NCBI GenBank assembly: GCA_902475785.1
Contig: CABSAN010000012.1
Span: 1 to 44,128 of the forward strand
Direction: 5' to 3'
DNA length: 44,128 nt
From: an uncultured Collinsella sp.
Lineage (GTDB): Bacteria > Actinomycetota > Coriobacteriia > Coriobacteriales > Coriobacteriaceae
Shown here piece by piece: positions 17,153-25,865 of this stretch (the stretch's first letter is position 1; each line of letters opens with the position of its first letter). The notes beneath the pieces are model-generated. The model searched no databases. It was not told where the DNA came from and worked only from the letters and a program-made list of their open reading frames with translations. Made by a program: the position numbers and the translations under genes.

Positions 17153-18271
17153 ATGAAGGCCGTTTATTGCCCCTACTGCGGCGGTCGGACCAAGCGCAAC
17201 GGCAGGACCTCATCGGGGTCCCAGCGGTGGAGGTGCACGGCCTGCGGCGCGTCGACGACGGTGAGGTACGACGACACGGCGGCAAGGCTGGACGAGTTCC
17301 TCGGGTGGCTCCTCTCCAAGGACTCCCAGGCGGCGATGCCGGGCGGCGGACGGTCCTTCAGGCGCAGGACGGCCGAGTTCTGGGAGGTCTGGCCCATGCC
17401 CGTCCCCGACGGCGAGCTGCACCGCGTGCTCTACGTCGACGGGATCTGGGTCGCGCGCGACCTCGTGGTGCTCATATGCTGCAGCGGCGAGAGGGTGGTC
17501 TCCTGGTACATGGCGAGGTCGGAGAGCTCGAGGGCGTGGTCGGCCCTCATGGCGCCGATCCCGGCGCCCGAGGTGGTCGTCACCGACGGCGGGAGCGGGT
17601 TCGCCAAGGCCGTGCGCGAGACCTGGCCGCGCACCAGGGTCCAGAGGTGCACCTTCCACGCCTTCTCGCAGGTCAAGCGCTACACGACGACGCGGCCGAA
17701 GCTCCAGGCGGGGCGCGAGCTCTACCTCATCGCGCGCGACCTCATGGGCATCGAGACGCTGCACCAGGCCGAGCTCTGGGTCGAGCGCTACCTCGACTGG
17801 TGCGGGTTCTGGGCCGACTTCCTGGAGGACAGGACCGTGGTGGACGGCAGGAGGGTCTACACCCACGAGAGGCTGAGGCGGGCGCGCTCGTCGCTGTCGT
17901 CGCTGGTGTCGGCGGGGACGCTGTTCACCTACCTCGACCCCGCCCTGGCCAAGGCCGGCCCGCTGCCGTCGACCAACAACATGATCGAGGGAGGGGTGAA
18001 CTCGCAGCTGAGGGCCGTCCTGCGCAACCACCGGGGGCTGACGTCGGTCAAGCGCGTGAAGGCGGTGTTCTGGTGGTGCCACGCGCACTCGGGGGACGCG
18101 AGGACGGCGCGCGAGAAACTCGCCGCGATGCCGACCGACGCGGACATCGACTTCCTGTTCAGCGTCTACTCCGCCTCGCCGTCGCGCGAGGAAGGAGGGC
18201 CGGAGTGGGGCGACAGGGCCGTGTGGGAGGACCTCCACCACAGGGACCCGTACCCGTTCTGGCTGGATTAA
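17153..18271 (+). CDS. IS256/IS1249-family transposase
   Basis: 372 residues. An N-terminal zinc ribbon (CPYCGG, then CTACGAS) resembles the IS1249 group. DDE catalytic residues are readable: Asp in YVDGIWVA (about 97), Asp in VVTDGGSGF (about 143) and Glu in NNMIEGGVN (about 280). A CxxH-type segment RCTFHAF lies between the second Asp and the Glu, as in IS256 MULE-type transposases. ATG 17153 is chosen because GAAGAGG lies five bases upstream; GTG 17147 is within that site. The frame is intact. Overlapping long open frames on both strands are artefacts of its high G+C. Confidence 0.93.
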   Translation: MKAVYCPYCGGRTKRNGRTSSGSQRWRCTACGASTTVRYDDTAARLDEFLGWLLSKDSQAAMPGGGRSFRRRTAEFWEVWPMPVPDGELHRVLYVDGIWVARDLVVLICCSGERVVSWYMARSESSRAWSALMAPIPAPEVVVTDGGSGFAKAVRETWPRTRVQRCTFHAFSQVKRYTTTRPKLQAGRELYLIARDLMGIETLHQAELWVERYLDWCGFWADFLEDRTVVDGRRVYTHERLRRARSSLSSLVSAGTLFTYLDPALAKAGPLPSTNNMIEGGVNSQLRAVLRNHRGLTSVKRVKAVFWWCHAHSGDARTAREKLAAMPTDADIDFLFSVYSASPSREEGGPEWGDRAVWEDLHHRDPYPFWLD

Positions 18272-18295
18272 TGGATGGAAACGGATGTTCTATCG

Positions 18296-18320
18296 GGACA
18301 AACATTTTGTCCTATAAGCC
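18296..18320 (-). repeat. IS right inverted repeat
   Basis: It reads inward on the minus strand as GGCTTATAGGACAAAATG; one mismatch to the left end. It is followed by the target duplication TTTATTGG. Confidence 0.93.
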
Positions 18321-18369
18321 TTTATTGGCGTATATACCAGAGTCGCTGAGCGATTGACACGGATGCGGC

Positions 18370-18774
18370 TTAGCTCAAACGGTCCATGCCCTCTTTCTTG
18401 ACGCGGTTGGCGAGTACAAAGTAGATAATGCTGACAATCAGGCCGGTAAAATCGGGGATGCTTGAGCCGGCCCCACCCAAGAGGGGCAGGGAGAGGAGCA
18501 GACTGATGACCGAACATGCTAGGCAGACGATGGACCAGATCCAGACAACGCCAGCCTTGGCGGGATTATTTGCCGCGCGGATGCCAAAGACAGCGGTCAC
18601 AATTTCGACGACGCCCAATACGATGACGACGACGCAAGAGACGATCATGGCGCTCGTGATATCGCCTGCCGCGCTGCCTGCAAAGAGCGCTGTAGCACCC
18701 ATGCCTGCGCTTAGAATGCCGACGACAAAGAAGAGGAACGATAGGATTTTGAGTAATTTACAGGCGTTGCTCAT
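18370..18774 (-). CDS. Four-helix membrane protein, paralogue of 20093-20491
   Basis: 134 residues with four predicted transmembrane helices (about 9-32, 42-62, 73-94, 103-122) and a basic cytoplasmic end RVKKEGMDRLS. I do not recognise a named family. It is clearly paralogous to the protein at 20093-20491: both have GIRAANNP or GIRASNNP, GVVW-WxIxCLxCxVxSLLLS and ANRVKKE. ATG 18774 follows AAAGGA; an upstream open extension has no such site. It is transcribed divergently from the LysR gene at 18968 and lies 49 bases from the IS right end. Confidence 0.8.
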   Translation of the reverse strand: MSNACKLLKILSFLFFVVGILSAGMGATALFAGSAAGDITSAMIVSCVVVIVLGVVEIVTAVFGIRAANNPAKAGVVWIWSIVCLACSVISLLLSLPLLGGAGSSIPDFTGLIVSIIYFVLANRVKKEGMDRLS

Positions 18775-18967
18775 GGCTGGTCCTTTCGAAGTGGACATGA
18801 CGTATTTGATGCGCACGCATGACGCATGTCGCGAAGCATATTGTAATTCAACAAGGTGCTGTGCACGTTCATCTAATAGTTGAACGCTCCGCTCGTGACG
18901 GGGATGGCACTTGCGCTGTGCTAGGTTTTTGTTTAACTGGATTAAACTGTGCATTTTTTAGGGGCGA

Positions 18968-19918
18968 ATGGTGAATATCAAGCAGGTCGGCTATTTTGTC
19001 GCCGTATTCGAGACGAAGAGTTTTACTGCTGCGGCGCACCAGCGCAACGTGACCGTTCAGGCCATTTCCAAGTCAATTAGCGAGCTCGAGCAGTTTTTTA
19101 ACGTTCAGTTTTTTGAGCGTGGAAGTAGCGGCGTCAGGCCGACTCAGGCCGGTCGCAGTTTTTATGCCAAGGCTCGCCCCGCCGTCGAAGCATATCGCGA
19201 GGTCGAAAACTTTGACCCGTCTGGATGCGACCTGACCGTCTCGTCGGCCTCAGGTCCGCAAGCGATGCCGGAACTCTCGATTGGCCTGTGCGCTCCCGCA
19301 TTCGATAACGAGGATAAGCTATATAAGGGGCTATCTGCGCTTATCATGCGTGGTGTGCGCGTGCGGGTGAAGATTTGCACTGTGCATCCCGGAGTTGCCC
19401 AGCAGGAACTTGAGCAGGGCGGCCTCGATGCCTTGCTTACGGTGGGTACATATGACAATACCAATGATGACTGCGAACAGCTGGGAACCCTGCCCACGGG
19501 TATTCTCGTTGCCGCCGACCATCCGCTCGGCAAGAGGCCCTTTGTGACCGTGGCTGATCTGAGCTCCTATCCGGTAGGACAGTCGACTGCGTTCGATAGC
19601 TTTAACAACTCGATTTTTTGGCAGTACAAAAGCCTCGGTGTCCTAGGTGAGACGCGCGTTATCGATAGCCCCGCTCAAGTTGGGTCGTTTTTGGCGGCCG
19701 AGCGTGGCTTTTTCTTAAATGCCATTCTTCCCGTTCCCGGTCAGATCGCTAGTGGGTTTGAGATTGTTCCCATTGTGGGCGAAGGGGCCCTGACGGTTCC
19801 GGTGTGCTTAGTTTCCCTTAAAGATGAAAAGCCCCAAGCTTATCACGTCGTAGAGAACTACTTGATTCGCATGGTGGGCTGTGCCAACGGGTCTGCTGCT
19901 CGCAAGCGCATCCGTTGA
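18968..19918 (+). CDS. LysR family transcriptional regulator
   Basis: 316 residues. The DNA-binding helix-turn-helix SFTAAAHQRNVTVQAISKSI lies near residues 18-37 and is followed by LEQFFNVQFFERGSSGVRPT. A substrate-binding-like domain follows from about residue 95. A GTG at 18971, with AGGGG six bases upstream, is as likely a start as ATG 18968. It lies between the two paralogous membrane-protein genes: divergent from one, convergent with the other. It may regulate one or both. Base composition is slightly lower in G+C than nearby genes. Confidence 0.93.
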   Translation: MVNIKQVGYFVAVFETKSFTAAAHQRNVTVQAISKSISELEQFFNVQFFERGSSGVRPTQAGRSFYAKARPAVEAYREVENFDPSGCDLTVSSASGPQAMPELSIGLCAPAFDNEDKLYKGLSALIMRGVRVRVKICTVHPGVAQQELEQGGLDALLTVGTYDNTNDDCEQLGTLPTGILVAADHPLGKRPFVTVADLSSYPVGQSTAFDSFNNSIFWQYKSLGVLGETRVIDSPAQVGSFLAAERGFFLNAILPVPGQIASGFEIVPIVGEGALTVPVCLVSLKDEKPQAYHVVENYLIRMVGCANGSAARKRIR

Positions 19919-20010
19919 CGCGCTTGCCGCTGTCGGCTCGGGTGTCTGGCATTATGCTGTCGATCGTGCCGTGCCGTGGCAATCGAATGAATGCAAAGAC
20001 TATCCACAGC

Positions 20011-20056
20011 AAGCCGCCCTCCGTTTCTTGTTTGCTCGAGAAACGGAGGGCGGCTT
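20011..20056. terminator. Bidirectional intrinsic terminator
   Basis: AAGCCGCCCTCCGTTTCT (20011-20028) and its exact complement at 20039-20056 form an 18-bp stem with a 10-base loop, followed by TTCAT in one direction and TTGCTG in the other. It lies between convergent genes. Confidence 0.88.
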
Positions 20057-20092
20057 TCATATACGGTGCTCTGTGCGGGCGGGTCAGATGCC

Positions 20093-20491
20093 CTAGCTCA
20101 GGCGCTCCTGGCTTTCCTTTTTAACGCGGTTGGCGAAAACGAAGTACACGGCACTTACGACCACGGCGGTGACATCGGTGGCGCTGGTGCCGACTCCGCC
20201 CAAGAAGGGCTCGGAAAGCAGCAGGCTCACAACGGCGCAAACCAGGCAAATGATAGCCCAGACCCAAACGACACCAATCTTGCTGGGGTTATTTGAGGCG
20301 CGGATGCCCAGCACGGCAGCGATGATTTCGACGATGCCCATCACGATGATGACAACACTGTAAACCGAGAGATCGCCGCTGGCGTCGCCCGAAGCCGCGG
20401 TGAGTGCCAACGCGCCCGCGGCGATGCTGAAAATACCTCCCAATAGATAGATGATGGACATGACCTTTAGGACTTTACGGTTGTTGCTCAT
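20093..20491 (-). CDS. Four-helix membrane protein, paralogue of 18370-18774
   Basis: 132 residues, four transmembrane helices and the same C-terminal signature ANRVKKE as its paralogue. The first extracellular loop is the most divergent part (TAASGDASGDLS here; AGSAAGDITS there). Function unknown; the compact four-helix form resembles small stress or envelope proteins but no named family is recognised. ATG 20491 follows GGGAAAGGAA. It lies 61 bases upstream of the end of the channel gene's region on the same strand, so it would be transcribed after the channel gene. Confidence 0.8.
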   Translation of the reverse strand: MSNNRKVLKVMSIIYLLGGIFSIAAGALALTAASGDASGDLSVYSVVIIVMGIVEIIAAVLGIRASNNPSKIGVVWVWAIICLVCAVVSLLLSEPFLGGVGTSATDVTAVVVSAVYFVFANRVKKESQERLS

Positions 20492-20551
20492 GTTCAGTTC
20501 CTTTCCCTTGAGCCTTAACGGCACCGTGCGGGTGTTGCCCGGTGCCATGAA

Positions 20552-23500
20552 TTACTGATTGGTAGGTTCGTTACCCAGGTCTTGTGAGGCGAGTTTCTGT
20601 TCTTCGCTAAACTCGTCCGCTTCGGCGAGTTCTTCGGCGGTAGCTTCCCTTGGAGCGGACTCGTCGGCATCGCAATGATCGAAAACGAGTTGATAGGGGG
20701 CGATGTCGCGGCGGGAAAGCATGAGCTTTATCTCACGGCGCAAAGAACGCATGACGCTGCCGCGATCGGTCTCCTTGCAGGTGGCGACAACGCGAATGGT
20801 CATAGCGGTGCTGCTAAGGTCGACCACGCCCTTGTAGAAGGGGCCATCGATAATGGCGGGAACGCGGTCATGCACACTTTTGAGCTCGTCTTTAAGCACC
20901 TTTTCGACATAGGGTAGAGATTCTCCCACTGGGATGGTGATATCTATGCTGGCGTAAGAATTAAGTTTGGTCATGTTGGTGACATTCGAAATCGAGCTGT
21001 TGCGTAGGAGCAGAACGTTGCCGTTGCCGTCATTGATCTTTGTGGTTCGCACGCCAATCTCCATAACGGTGCCGGTATTGCCGCCAACCGAGATGACGTC
21101 TCCAACGCGGAACTCGCCTTCAAAGATAATAAAGAGCCCGCATAAGATATCCGTGATGAGGTCTTTGGCTCCAAAGGAGACGGCGAGCGTGATGATACCT
21201 GCCGAGGCTAAAAGCGTTGCGGTATCGACACCCAAAACGCCGAGGCACCAATAGAGCATAGCGATGAGAGTTCCGTATTTTGTCAGGCTCGAGAGAAGTC
21301 GGCATATCGTCTCGCCGCGCGCTCCAAGCACATTGGACAACATGCGAAGAAGCGCCTGCGCGATTGCGCACACTGTGAGAGCTACACAGGCGTACATGAT
21401 CGAAGCGGTGAGCGCGAATATGTTGAGACCGTGCTGCCAGTCGTTGCCCAGGATATAGGTAAATACCGAACGCGGACCAAACAGAGCGTCTTTAAACAAG
21501 ACGGCCAAAAAGACGATAAACACCGCGATGCCGGTAAACCATTTAAGGACTGTGCCGAGTTTTTGCTCGGGGGTTTTGTCCTCCCATTTAAAGGAGATGT
21601 TGAGCCATCGGCTAATGGCGCTTTCGCTGTGTTTGACACGGCCGTCGGATGTCGTGACGGTGATGTTGTGCCGTCTTGTCGCGAAATCGCCTTCGTGCTT
21701 CGAACGCTTTTCTTCGACGTTTATGGTGTCGAGCGTCAGCAACGGGTAGATAAGGGCAAAGCAAATGGCGGCGATGATTCCGGTTGCGATGGTGAGCGGA
21801 ACGCGCTGGTGCATAAAGGAGTCTTCGGGTGCCGCGACGTAAACGTAATAGTCGCCAGTCTCCAAGCAGGAGGCGTAGAGTTTTTGGTTGTCGATGTAGA
21901 CGAAGTCGCTAAAGCCATCTGCAAGCTGCTCGTCAGTCAGTCCGATTTCGGATGCTTTTTTCCCCAAAAGAAGGTCGTTGGGATGGTATGCGACGGTACC
22001 GTCTTTTTTCTTGATTGCAAAGGCGAAGCCTCCGGCGCCCGCCTTGATGCCATCGAGCACTGCGTCGATCTTGGTGCTCTTGAGCATTTCTTCTAAGCGC
22101 ATGGGGCGCACGGCAATCTGCACGATTCCGTCTGCAATGCCATCCTGATCGTAGAGTGCGACTCCGATGTACTGATATGTCTCGCCGGTGGTTCTGTTGA
22201 TAGAGAGAGGCTGTATATATTCATCCTTGCCGCCCAAAAGCGAGCGGAACTCGTAGGAGGAGTCACCGTACTTGGTCGAAAGGCTGTAGGATCGCTGCGA
22301 CGTGCTCGAGCTCGTCATATTGCCGTCGCCGTCGTAGAGATAAATTGACTCGATGTTGAGCGTTTTTGCCATGCTGTGCAGGTCGGCTCGCGTGGCGAGC
22401 TCTGGATTGTGCTCAACGATGTAGGCGATAATGTGGCAGGCAGTGGCATAGTGCTCGCTATATTGCCTCGTAAGTTCATCCTCGCGCAGCGCATTATTTT
22501 TGAGCGTTTGATCAATCTGCTCTAAGCGCTCCCGATTGACCGTCGCCTGGCTCGAAAGGGCAAAGAGCGTTTGCATATAGAAGGTTACTGCCAAAAGTAA
22601 GACGAGTCCTGCAATGGACAAGGCTGTTGCGCGCCTGCCCACGGAGGGGCTAAACCGAAGGCCGCGACCGATCTTGACGTATTCGTGATGGTCGTGGTCG
22701 TCATGCTCGTCATCCGCTAGGACAAACAGGTCATAGAGTGCCACGGCGGCGACGACTGCGATGAAGGCAAAGAGGATGACGCCCACGGTGATGTTGCGCG
22801 CGGAGGCGGTATCGCTTTCGGGGATGGCGAGAATGTAATAGGTGTCATCGACCAACTTGACGCGACAATACAGGCTTGTGTTTTTGACGGAAGTGATGAA
22901 TGTCTTGCCGTCCTCAAGATTGCTCACGTCGATGCCGTTGTCGAGTGCATCGGTACCTATCATGTTCTGATCGGGATGGTAGGTGATCAGGTGTGTTTTT
23001 GCCGATACGGCGAGGACATATCCGTGACTGCCGAGCGAGATGTTCTTGAGCATGCTCTCGGCCGAGCCGGTGTCCTTGACAAGGGCGTGCAGCTCTTGGG
23101 GATTTTGCTCTACGATAACCATGGTGTCGTCATCGATTTTGGCGGCATAGTATCGCATGAGCCAGTCTTGATCGGGAAGATCGACCTCAACTGGATCGGA
23201 GGGCTTGCCGGTCTCGAAGCACTGACGTAGCAGGTTGAAGCGGGCGCGGCTAAAATCGGCTTTGGTGTCAGCCGCTTTGGCGATGATGGAACCGTCACGT
23301 CGGGTAACGAGAACGTTATCGACCTTGAGCAGGTCCTTGAACTCGGCCATTTTGGCATCGGTCGCTTCATAACCGGCATCGTGGGCCGCCATAAACGCGA
23401 TGCTTGCGGCACGCGTGCGATACAGGTCGTCAAATGTTTGGGTGTTGTCTTTCGTTTCCGACCGGGCAGTTTTAACGAGATCGGGGAGTTCGGCGGCAAC

Positions 23501-23635
23501 GCGATCGAATTCTAAAGCGTATTCCTCTTGCGATAGACGCGTTTGCATCGAGGCGAGTAGGAGTCCCATCGCTAACGTGCAGACGGCTACGGCAATGGCA
23601 AGCGCCACGGACTTCTGTTTTAGTCGCTTGGACAT
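20552..23635 (-). CDS. Double Cache-like sensor fused to an MscS mechanosensitive channel
   Basis: 1027 residues, far longer than E. coli MscS (286). Predicted order: TM1 (10-28); first extracellular Cache-like module (about 30-275; TYYILAIPESD near its end); TM2 (280-303); a His/Asp cluster DDEHDDHDHHEY (308-319); TM3 (336-360); second Cache-like module (about 361-605; GGFAFAIKKKDGTVAYHP); TM4 (612-632); a charged loop; TM5-TM7; then the pore helix LLASAGIITLAVSFGAKD near 801-818, the MscS beta domain with RVGDVISVGG (G845, D846) and an acidic tail. MscS channels open with membrane tension; Cache modules bind small ligands. The fusion suggests ligand-tuned gating. It begins 12 bases after a solute-binding lipoprotein gene, with no ABC subunits, supporting a shared function (inference). 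Confidence 0.88.
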   Translation of the reverse strand: MSKRLKQKSVALAIAVAVCTLAMGLLLASMQTRLSQEEYALEFDRVAAELPDLVKTARSETKDNTQTFDDLYRTRAASIAFMAAHDAGYEATDAKMAEFKDLLKVDNVLVTRRDGSIIAKAADTKADFSRARFNLLRQCFETGKPSDPVEVDLPDQDWLMRYYAAKIDDDTMVIVEQNPQELHALVKDTGSAESMLKNISLGSHGYVLAVSAKTHLITYHPDQNMIGTDALDNGIDVSNLEDGKTFITSVKNTSLYCRVKLVDDTYYILAIPESDTASARNITVGVILFAFIAVVAAVALYDLFVLADDEHDDHDHHEYVKIGRGLRFSPSVGRRATALSIAGLVLLLAVTFYMQTLFALSSQATVNRERLEQIDQTLKNNALREDELTRQYSEHYATACHIIAYIVEHNPELATRADLHSMAKTLNIESIYLYDGDGNMTSSSTSQRSYSLSTKYGDSSYEFRSLLGGKDEYIQPLSINRTTGETYQYIGVALYDQDGIADGIVQIAVRPMRLEEMLKSTKIDAVLDGIKAGAGGFAFAIKKKDGTVAYHPNDLLLGKKASEIGLTDEQLADGFSDFVYIDNQKLYASCLETGDYYVYVAAPEDSFMHQRVPLTIATGIIAAICFALIYPLLTLDTINVEEKRSKHEGDFATRRHNITVTTSDGRVKHSESAISRWLNISFKWEDKTPEQKLGTVLKWFTGIAVFIVFLAVLFKDALFGPRSVFTYILGNDWQHGLNIFALTASIMYACVALTVCAIAQALLRMLSNVLGARGETICRLLSSLTKYGTLIAMLYWCLGVLGVDTATLLASAGIITLAVSFGAKDLITDILCGLFIIFEGEFRVGDVISVGGNTGTVMEIGVRTTKINDGNGNVLLLRNSSISNVTNMTKLNSYASIDITIPVGESLPYVEKVLKDELKSVHDRVPAIIDGPFYKGVVDLSSTAMTIRVVATCKETDRGSVMRSLRREIKLMLSRRDIAPYQLVFDHCDADESAPREATAEELAEADEFSEEQKLASQDLGNEPTNQ

Positions 23636-23647
23636 GGGTGGACTTCC

Positions 23648-24487
23648 TTAGTTCCATTTCTCGATGAGCGTATCGATTGTTTTGTCTTTGAGCATTGAGC
23701 GTACTTCGGCGGCAACCTTGGGTGAAAGCTCAGAGCCCTTCTGCGTTGCGACGGCGTAGCGCTGTGGGTTGATGCCAAAATCGGGCAGGACGGTGCGCTC
23801 GTCATCGAGATAGGTTTTGGCAATTGCGCCATCGGTCGCCATGGCGTCGACGTCGCCGGCTTCCAATGCGCGGGAAAGCTCAGCGTAGCTTGCATATTGG
23901 CTCAGATGCCATGTGTCGTAGTCAATGTTGCCGCTCTTGGCATCCTGCTGCTGGGGGATGCCGTCCGAAAGCCCCAGCTCCAAAAACTTCGCGGCAAGTT
24001 GAGGTGCAGCGTTTGTTCCGGATACCGTGCCAATTGTTCCGCCCTTAAGCTGGGAGAAGGATTGAATGAGCGATGTATTTTCGACAACAAGAATTACCGA
24101 GTCGGTGTAATAGGCGGCAGAGAAGTCAAACAGTTTTTTGCGTTCGTCGCTTATCGAGTAGCACGCGATCAGGCAATCGACTTTTCCCGACGAGAGCATT
24201 TCTTCGCGTGTCTCGGGCGTTACGGATATAAACGAACAGCCTCCATAGCCAAGACGGTTTGTCAACTCGTTGGCGAGGTCGATTTCGAATCCGTAGTATT
24301 TGCCGTTGTTGGGATTACGCTCGCTAAACCCGACGATATCCGAGCGGACGCCTACGTTCAGCCTGGCCTTGCCGGACATGTCGGAATTACTGTTCGAGCA
24401 GGCTGGCAGTACCACAGCTGCCAGTGTGGCTCCGGCTGCCGAGATTGCCAACCGGCAGGCCTTTCGGCGTGTGACTGAATGGTCCAT
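23648..24487 (-). CDS. Solute-binding lipoprotein (SBP type 3), partner of the Cache-MscS protein
   Basis: 279 residues. The signal sequence has TRRKACRLA, a possible twin-arginine motif, and lipobox LPAC with the lipidated Cys at residue 30. The mature part is a type 3 periplasmic-binding fold: GFEIDLANELTNRLGY, then a hinge near VENTSL, then GTIGTVSGTNA and DAMATDGAIAKTYL. These are polar amino-acid-binding features. ATG 24487 is six bases from AGGA; ATG 24493 abuts it. The next gene, 12 bases away, is the Cache-MscS channel, not an ABC permease, so ligand presentation to that channel is more likely than import. Confidence 0.9.
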   Translation of the reverse strand: MDHSVTRRKACRLAISAAGATLAAVVLPACSNSNSDMSGKARLNVGVRSDIVGFSERNPNNGKYYGFEIDLANELTNRLGYGGCSFISVTPETREEMLSSGKVDCLIACYSISDERKKLFDFSAAYYTDSVILVVENTSLIQSFSQLKGGTIGTVSGTNAAPQLAAKFLELGLSDGIPQQQDAKSGNIDYDTWHLSQYASYAELSRALEAGDVDAMATDGAIAKTYLDDERTVLPDFGINPQRYAVATQKGSELSPKVAAEVRSMLKDKTIDTLIEKWN

Positions 24488-24738
24488 TTGCATTCCTCAC
24501 GACGAATGTTCAGTCCTTTAATGATACGGACGGGCAAGTATGGAACATCCGCGAAGCGGCGGGTAAACGCAGGGTTGAGGTGGAGGGCAATCCTGACGGG
24601 ATTTGGTGCTTTACCGCTAAATAGATACCCGCATTCTGCAATGGGCGGTGGGTCTTGCCGCATGTGGGACAATAGCGGACGGTTGGGTGCCGACATAAAC
24701 GGCGCCCATGTATTTGTTTTGTTTGCTAAGGAGTGTCC

Positions 24739-25443
24739 ATGGGCGTCGTCAATCCTTTTTCCGTTGCTCGGGCCGCAGGGCTTGAGCTGATCGGGAAGCC
24801 CGAGGGCCTCACGCTCACCGACGGCGCGATGGAGCTGCGTGCCGATTTTGCCCGTATGCTTCCACGGCTCAAGCAGGGCCGCTTGCAGCAAGAGCTGCTG
24901 GTGAAGGCTGCGCGCACAAAAGGCATCGAACAGCCATGGGCGATTGACGCCACAGCAGGCTTTGGCGAGGATTCGCTGCTGCTGGCTGCTGCGGGCTTTA
25001 CCGTCGATCTGTATGAACAGGACTGCGTGATCGCGGCGCTCCTCAAGGATGCCTTGGATCGTGCGGCGGATGATCCGGCGCTTGCGGCTGCCGTGGCCCG
25101 CATGCGTTTGCATGCGGGTGAGGACAGCATTGCCGGCCTTCGCCATACAGCAGAGCTGATCGGGCGGGGCGAGCTTACCGCTCCCGACGTGGTATATCTG
25201 GACCCCATGTTTCCCGAGCGCACCAAGAGCGCGGCGGTTAAAAAGAAGTTCCAACTTTTGCATCATCTGGAACAGCCGTGTGCCGATGAGGAGGCGCTGG
25301 TCGAAGCCGCGCTTGCGGTGCGGCCGCGCAAGGTCGTTATCAAGCGGCCGGTGAAGGGACCGCTGCTTGCCGGCGTTAAGCCGAGCTATCAGCTTGCGGG
25401 CAAGGCCGTTCGTTACGATGTTTTGGTGCCGCCGCGCCCGTAG
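24739..25443 (+). CDS. rsmJ: RsmJ-like 16S rRNA (guanine-N2) methyltransferase
   Basis: 234 residues. The SAM-binding motif is DATAGFGEDSLLLA (about residues 72-85), and the catalytic motif DPMFPERTKSA with following VKKK is diagnostic for RsmJ (YhiQ). RsmJ methylates G1516 of 16S rRNA in E. coli. Basic C-terminal strands KVVIKRPVKGP match the family. ATG 24739 has AAGGAG five bases upstream; GTG 24733 overlaps that site. It is transcribed divergently from the SBP gene; 24668-24673 (GACAAT) may be its -10 box. A small hairpin, GGCGCT/AGCGCC at 25460-25476, follows the stop without a T run. Confidence 0.9.
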   Translation: MGVVNPFSVARAAGLELIGKPEGLTLTDGAMELRADFARMLPRLKQGRLQQELLVKAARTKGIEQPWAIDATAGFGEDSLLLAAAGFTVDLYEQDCVIAALLKDALDRAADDPALAAAVARMRLHAGEDSIAGLRHTAELIGRGELTAPDVVYLDPMFPERTKSAAVKKKFQLLHHLEQPCADEEALVEAALAVRPRKVVIKRPVKGPLLAGVKPSYQLAGKAVRYDVLVPPRP

Positions 25444-25491
25444 CTTGCGTGCGATGGCTGGCGCTCCGTCAGCGCCGTGCCGATGCGAGGC

Positions 25492-25788
25492 CTATTTCCA
25501 AGGGTGCGACGTCAGGTGCCATCCGTCGCAGTATTCGCATTTATAGCAGGCCAAACCACGCCGCCCGCGGTTTTCGCAGTCGGCCATAACTGCCTCGGCC
25601 TCGGCACGCGTGTCGTAACGGTTTTTGCGCTCGCACGACTTGTAGCGCCAGACTTCATCGCGCTCGGCGTCCAGGGCGTCGCGGCGCTCGTCCTCGCGTG
25701 CAAACAGGTCGCTCATATCGCCGCCGGTGGCAGCGCCCAAAAACTCGCTTTTGGCCTTTGACCAGGCGGCTCGCTTTTTGCTTCCCAT
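25492..25788 (-). CDS. Small Cys-rich (zinc-ribbon-like) protein of unknown function
   Basis: 98 residues. The N-terminal half is basic then acidic and helical (LFAREDERRDALDAERDEVW). The C-terminal half holds CERKNRYDTRAEAEAV, then YKCEYCDGWHLTSH. The CxxC plus WHLT pattern, with an upstream YxTxxEA segment, recurs in short actinobacterial and phage-derived proteins that probably bind zinc. I do not know a function. ATG 25788 has GGAGAGG upstream; an earlier TTG at 25809 is possible. It is divergent from the GNAT gene at 25866. Confidence 0.7.
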   Translation of the reverse strand: MGSKKRAAWSKAKSEFLGAATGGDMSDLFAREDERRDALDAERDEVWRYKSCERKNRYDTRAEAEAVMADCENRGRRGLACYKCEYCDGWHLTSHPWK

Positions 25789-25865
25789 CTGCTTCGCGCC
25801 TCTCTCCAAACGTTGGTATCATTGCTCAATCAAAGTGATACCAATAAACGTGAGGTCGCCGCGTG

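Larger units (their letters stand above)
16967..18320 (+). mobile_element. Complete IS256/IS1249-like insertion sequence, 1354 bp
   Basis: The terminal inverted repeats begin GGCTTATAGGACAAAATG and match at 24 of 25 positions (16967-16991 and 18296-18320). The flanks carry an exact 8-bp direct repeat TTTATTGG (16959-16966 and 18321-18328), the target duplication expected for the IS256 family (8-9 bp). One intact transposase gene lies inside. The interior is visibly richer in G+C than neighbouring genes. Intact ends and gene suggest recent insertion. Confidence 0.93.

Noticed and set aside
17210..18241. 343-codon minus-strand open frame inside the IS
   Set aside because: Same high-G+C artefact; no start site signal or domain.
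17167..18357. 396-codon open frame overlapping the transposase in another plus-strand frame
   Set aside because: Arg/Ala/Gly-rich, low-complexity translation without motifs; the transposase frame has zinc ribbon and DDE residues.
24479..24790. 103-codon plus-strand ORF across the SBP-rsmJ intergenic region
   Set aside because: It covers the promoter region and runs into rsmJ out of frame; no ribosome binding site.
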